Assembly: GCA_035530655.1 (NCBI GenBank)
Contig: DATKUK010000098.1
Span: 7,089-71,088, forward strand
Length of the DNA: 64,000 nucleotides
Direction: 5' to 3'
DNA from: DATKUK01 sp035530655
Lineage (GTDB): Bacteria > Planctomycetota > Phycisphaerae > UBA1845 > DATKUK01
Shown here: positions 60,726 to 64,000 of the stretch, piece by piece
Numbering within the stretch: position 1 is the first letter of the stretch
How the letters are laid out: each line of letters starts with the position of its first letter
The notes under the pieces: model-generated
What the model was told of the DNA's origin: nothing
Databases searched by the model: none
Seen by the model: only the letters and a program-made list of their open reading frames with translations
Position numbers and translations under genes: made by a program

Positions 60726-63524
60726 CTACGGACACAGCGGCGGCTTGGTCGGCCCGCGATGTCCTATATTGGCCTTGACCACACTGTAGTCCGCCGTGGT
60801 TACACGGCCACTGCCGTTCAGATCCGCACGCACGTCACCCCGCGCGCCCAACGCCGCCTTCACGCACGTATAATCCGCCGTGGTCACGCGGCCGCTGTTG
60901 TTGCAGTCGCCGACGAGCGTGTACACCTCGAACTGGAACGGTACCATGCACGCCCAATCAGGCGCCGACTCGACCTGGTACCACGTCAAATCGGGCAACA
61001 CCCCACTGTTCGGATCGTTCGGATCCGTGTTCTCCCTGCCCTCGAGCGTCGTGCCGTTCGGATCGTCCACGTCAATCGAATACACAAAGTTCGCGCTGAC
61101 GTCCGCGCAGCCGTTGGTCATGTCGGTAATAACCAGCGGGTTGCCCGAATCCGGAAGCGTGATCGGACGGTCGAAGGTGCACAGGATGAGGTTGTTCAGC
61201 GTCTTGGGCAGCGACCCGTCCGCCGGCGGTTCGCTGGCGAGCAGTGTGACGAGCGGCGTCACCTCCACCGTCGTGCACACCGGCGCCGACACACAGCCGT
61301 TTCCGTCGGTCACCGTCAGGCAGTACTCGCCGGCCACGGCGGGTGAGATCACGGGGCATTGCTGGTCGGACCAGTAGTCGTCCGGTCCGGTCCAGTAGTA
61401 GCTGGCCATTCCGTCAGGCCCGCAAAGTTGCACGTCCTGTCCTTCACAGACCGGACCGTCGTTCGACGCCGTCGCCGTCGGGTTGGCATTGACCGTTAGT
61501 GTGGCCGGATCGCTGGGGGTGGTACCGCAGTCGTCGGTCACGTCGCAGGTGATCTGCGCCCCGTTGTCGACGAGCTGCACATCGGTCAGCGTCAATGTGT
61601 CGCTGTCCTCGCCCACCGGTGAGCCATTCTTGTACCACGGATAATGCAACGTGCCAAGGCCCCTCGCCGTCACCGTGAAGGTAGCGTTGCCACCCGCACA
61701 TACCGTCTGTGGCTGAGGCTGCTCGATAATCTCAGGCCCCGTCACATCAGGCAGTACAACCGGACCATATCCATACTCATTGTCCTTGCCCGGATCACCG
61801 AGGTCGATAGTCTCGCTTTCAAGATAGGCCCGGAGTTGCGTATTGGTGTAGCTGGGGAACCGTTGAAGAACCAGTGCGGCAACGCCGGCCATGTGCGGCG
61901 CGGCCGCCGACGTGCCGGTAAAGCCACCCGCGTAGGTCCAGCTTGCGGTGTCGTCCGGTCCACACACGTCGGGTTTGATCAAGGCGGGGTTGCCGGTGTA
62001 CGCACCGTTGTTCGGCCCCAGTGAGCTGTATGGCTGGGTCGGCCCTGTGGTGTACACATCTTCGTCAATAGCCCCGGCTGCCACCACTGAGGCGGCATCG
62101 CCAGGAGAGCCGATGCTACCGCTGGGCGTGTAGTTTCCGGCGCTAACGTGAAGATCCCAGATTGGGCTGCGCAGCACCAGCGTCTGCGAGCCGCTTGCGG
62201 AGTACTTGTAGATGAGCAGTCCATACCCAGCCCAGGCGGGGACCACGGTTGGATCAAGATCCCAGCGGCGCAGTTCTTTAGGGGGGAGAGGCGAACTGTG
62301 CCGCGTCTCACATTTGTCCAGGATGTACCAAGTGTCGCCCGGATGGATGAGCAACCACAGATCGTAGTCCTCCGTTGTGGAGGGCCAGTTGTTCCAAGTC
62401 AGATAGGCACTGATAGTTGATCCGGCGGGGATCTGGTACCCGTCGTTGAGTATATTGATGTTTCCCCCATTGGGGAACTGGTGCGTCTCCGGCCAGCCAG
62501 GATAGGGCGTGAACACGCTACGGTAGTTCCGCCTTCGGTCGTTGCCCGCCGAATTGACCCAGAGGATTCCGTTGGGGTCTGCGTTTGCGTCGTTGGCGAT
62601 GCCAACGGGTGACGGCGTCACTGAGCTATAAGCGACACCATCGAAGAAGTTAAACCCATACCAACCCAGCGAATGACTGATGATGTCAATACCGTTGGTC
62701 TTGCAGGCGGTCTTCGCCGCATCGAGGTCATGCGCATCTCCGATCTTGATGAGGTGCAGCTCAGCATCGGGAGCAAGGTCGTAAACAATCTCGGCCACGC
62801 CGACCCCGTGTACGGTATCGGTCTCCATGCCCTTCCCCGTCAGGTCGAGCGTGATGACGGCCGCGGGGATCTCACCCGCAGCTATGGCAGCAGCCAAGCC
62901 AATGAAACCAAAATCGATTACGGCAACCTTCGTCCCGGCGCCGGTGCAGCATGTATGCCAGTCGTCGGCGTTCATCTTTTGCACGCCCTCGGAGACAACA
63001 TCGAACTCGGGGCGAATGGGGAGGCGCATGTAGTCGATCTGACCGATATTGCGGGCCGCAGTCAGCAGGGAACCCACGGGCAGCCGGGCTTTGATCGTGT
63101 CCTTGCCGATGCGGATCACGTTGACGCCGTTCTGCGCAAGAAGCGGCGCGAGGGTATCGGGCGTGGTTCCTCCGATCGGAACCACAATGACCGTAACGCA
63201 ATCATCCGAGACAGGAAGAAGGTGCCTTGTGGCGTACGCGGCTGCCTGGTCGCGCCCTCCCCGCACGCGTCGATCGGCCAGCTCGAGCAACTGGCCCCGC
63301 AACTTCCCGGCAGCGTCCGGATAGCGGGCGAGCAATTGCTCCTTCGATTCTGCCATTGTCCCAAAGGTCTGCACATCCTTGCTCAGCAGCACGGCCGGGC
63401 CGTCCGGATAGCGCAACGGTGGCTCCGCAGCCAGGACCCCTGCCGCCGAATAGACGACCGCCACGGTGACGAGCCACGTCAACACGGCGCCAGCACGCGC
63501 CCTGACCGTTCGCACACTTCTCAT
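60726..63524 (-). CDS. secreted subtilisin-like protease with Ig-like and dockerin-like modules
   Basis: The 932-residue exoprotein begins with a signal peptide (about residues 1-32). A peptidase S8-like domain at about 190-600 shows Asp in VAVIDFGFIG, a His in DTVHGVGVAEIV and the Ser in FTGTSAAAPHMAGVAAL. The interval between the Asp and the Ser is large. Two Ig-like domains follow, one with PQPQTVCAGGNATFTVTA. Then comes a LLASEPPADGSLPKTLNN module, and finally two dockerin-like repeats, GDCNNSGRVTTADYTCVKAALG and DLNGSGRVTTADYSVVKANIG. GAGGAGGG precedes the ATG at 63524. The module order suggests a protease tethered in an extracellular complex. It shares its last 180 residues in design with the beta-helix protein. 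Confidence 0.92.
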   Translation of the reverse strand: MRSVRTVRARAGAVLTWLVTVAVVYSAAGVLAAEPPLRYPDGPAVLLSKDVQTFGTMAESKEQLLARYPDAAGKLRGQLLELADRRVRGGRDQAAAYATRHLLPVSDDCVTVIVVPIGGTTPDTLAPLLAQNGVNVIRIGKDTIKARLPVGSLLTAARNIGQIDYMRLPIRPEFDVVSEGVQKMNADDWHTCCTGAGTKVAVIDFGFIGLAAAIAAGEIPAAVITLDLTGKGMETDTVHGVGVAEIVYDLAPDAELHLIKIGDAHDLDAAKTACKTNGIDIISHSLGWYGFNFFDGVAYSSVTPSPVGIANDANADPNGILWVNSAGNDRRRNYRSVFTPYPGWPETHQFPNGGNINILNDGYQIPAGSTISAYLTWNNWPSTTEDYDLWLLIHPGDTWYILDKCETRHSSPLPPKELRRWDLDPTVVPAWAGYGLLIYKYSASGSQTLVLRSPIWDLHVSAGNYTPSGSIGSPGDAASVVAAGAIDEDVYTTGPTQPYSSLGPNNGAYTGNPALIKPDVCGPDDTASWTYAGGFTGTSAAAPHMAGVAALVLQRFPSYTNTQLRAYLESETIDLGDPGKDNEYGYGPVVLPDVTGPEIIEQPQPQTVCAGGNATFTVTARGLGTLHYPWYKNGSPVGEDSDTLTLTDVQLVDNGAQITCDVTDDCGTTPSDPATLTVNANPTATASNDGPVCEGQDVQLCGPDGMASYYWTGPDDYWSDQQCPVISPAVAGEYCLTVTDGNGCVSAPVCTTVEVTPLVTLLASEPPADGSLPKTLNNLILCTFDRPITLPDSGNPLVITDMTNGCADVSANFVYSIDVDDPNGTTLEGRENTDPNDPNSGVLPDLTWYQVESAPDWACMVPFQFEVYTLVGDCNNSGRVTTADYTCVKAALGARGDVRADLNGSGRVTTADYSVVKANIGHRGPTKPPLCP

Positions 63525-63919
63525 GTTCGTGCCCTCCTCGTGTTAGGGAGGCTCCATGGCCTCCAGAAGTTTCGGAAAGACAGGCAATCCAGACGCCGAC
63601 GGGGTTCGATCCGAGAAAGAGAGACTGTCGTGCTCATCAGCAGCCGACGACAGAATGTGACGCTTCTCTCGTGAACCTCCTGTCAACTCCCCTGCGGAAC
63701 TGGCCCCATCAAGCTACCAAACGATGATGTTACGCAAAGTGCAGCGCGGTTACCAGAGAAAAAAGGCGAAATTATGTCGCCTGGGCGAATTCGGGGGGGG
63801 TGGGGCCAAAAGCTGTCGAGATTGGATGGGGACATCCTTCAACTTGTTTTGCGACAACCACTTAGTTCGACTTTCGCACTTTCGGAAGGTGATGAATGAT
63901 CGTGGTTTAAGCAAAAACA
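63525..63919. other. intergenic, hairpin and AT-rich segment
   Basis: This holds the leader of the subtilisin-like gene and a small hairpin GGCGA/TCGCC at 63765-63781. It is poorer in G+C than the genes around it. No supported gene is present. Confidence 0.4.
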
Positions 63920-63972
63920 AGCCTCCTGGCCGATGCGTTGGTTGTAGGGACAACGCATGGAGCAAGGAGGCT
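63920..63972 (+). promoter_or_regulatory. nested hairpin covering a ribosome binding site
   Basis: AGCCTCC at 63920-63926 pairs perfectly with GGAGGCT at 63966-63972, and inside it TGCGTTG at 63934-63940 pairs with CAACGCA at 63951-63957. The outer right arm contains the AGGAGG of the next gene, so the fold should hide its ribosome binding site. Confidence 0.65.
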
Positions 63973-63976
63973 CGCC

Positions 63977-64000
63977 GTGACTCTTGTATCGTCTTTCCAG
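63977..64000 (+). CDS. probable transposase start, cut by the window edge
   Basis: A GTG at 63977 lies seven bases after a perfect AGGAGG and opens a frame encoding VTLVSSFQ before the window ends. This N-terminal sequence resembles the first residues of DDE transposases found in planctomycete insertion sequences, but eight residues are too few for proof. The hairpin that masks the site is of the type that many insertion sequences use to block translation from outside transcripts. Confidence 0.35.

Noticed and set aside
63595..63615. GGGGTTCGATCC resembling a tRNA T-arm
   Set aside because: No acceptor, D or anticodon stems can be built around it, so it is a chance match.

Overview
The window looks like a chromosomal piece of a GC-rich, Gram-negative planctomycete, most like the Phycisphaerae (inferred from content, not from a marker tree). 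The evidence is lipid A synthesis (lpxB), secreted proteins ending in dockerin-like GDxNxSGRVTTADYS repeats, a DUF4091 protein, several unusual glycoside hydrolases, and housekeeping genes in the order rpsB-tsf-pyrH. Most genes have high-GC codon use. A patch at about 23.9-26.0 kb is visibly poorer in G+C.

Layout. 0-1 kb: a stop-poor, hairpin-rich stretch that may be a large non-coding RNA on the minus strand. 1-5 kb: PIN-PhoH ATPase, FHA protein, a hypothetical protein and a GH32-like hydrolase. 5-10 kb: APH-type kinase and an ABC-ATPase/FtsX permease pair. 10-14.7 kb: a tight plus-strand run of metallophosphoesterase, HtrA protease, glycerate kinase and lysA. 15-19 kb: RRM RNA-binding protein, HD-GYP-PilZ protein, PilZ-HEAT protein and STAS protein. 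19-22.7 kb: a dockerin-tailed beta-helix protein and a thrombospondin-3 lipoprotein, with repeated 3' sequences and dockerin relics. 22.8-23.7 kb: a complete IS5-type insertion sequence. 23.9-26 kb: small low-GC accessory genes. 26-28.8 kb: threonine aldolase between direct repeats, then lpxB. 29-31.7 kb: rpsB, tsf, pyrH. 31.8-34.2 kb: a small membrane protein and an MsbA-like exporter with a PDZ-like insert. 34.8-38.1 kb: a TIR-CHAT-NTPase-TPR protein, the best candidate for an immune system in the window. 38.4-42 kb: a broken IS630 transposase, then M14 and S41 peptidases with duplicated leaders. 42-48 kb: GNAT and APH enzymes, a DUF3795 protein and a large secreted hydrolase-like protein. 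48.4-52.2 kb: response regulator, histidine kinase and VWA protein. 52.5-60.5 kb: a carbohydrate-processing cluster. 60.7-63.5 kb: a subtilisin-like protease with Ig-like and dockerin modules. 63.9-64 kb: the probable start of another transposase behind a hairpin that covers its ribosome binding site.

How the genes work together. The 52.5-60.5 kb cluster combines a sugar isomerase-like TIM barrel, a DUF4091 protein, a GH140-like hydrolase, an esterase, an enolase-superfamily dehydratase and a PIG-L deacetylase. This is consistent with breakdown of an acylated or acetylated glycan to sugar acids. The two dockerin-tailed exoproteins share an extra SEPPADG module upstream of the dockerin, which suggests a common extracellular docking or sorting route. 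The 15-19 kb block groups cyclic-di-GMP and partner-switch proteins. No tRNA, rRNA or CRISPR array was recognised.
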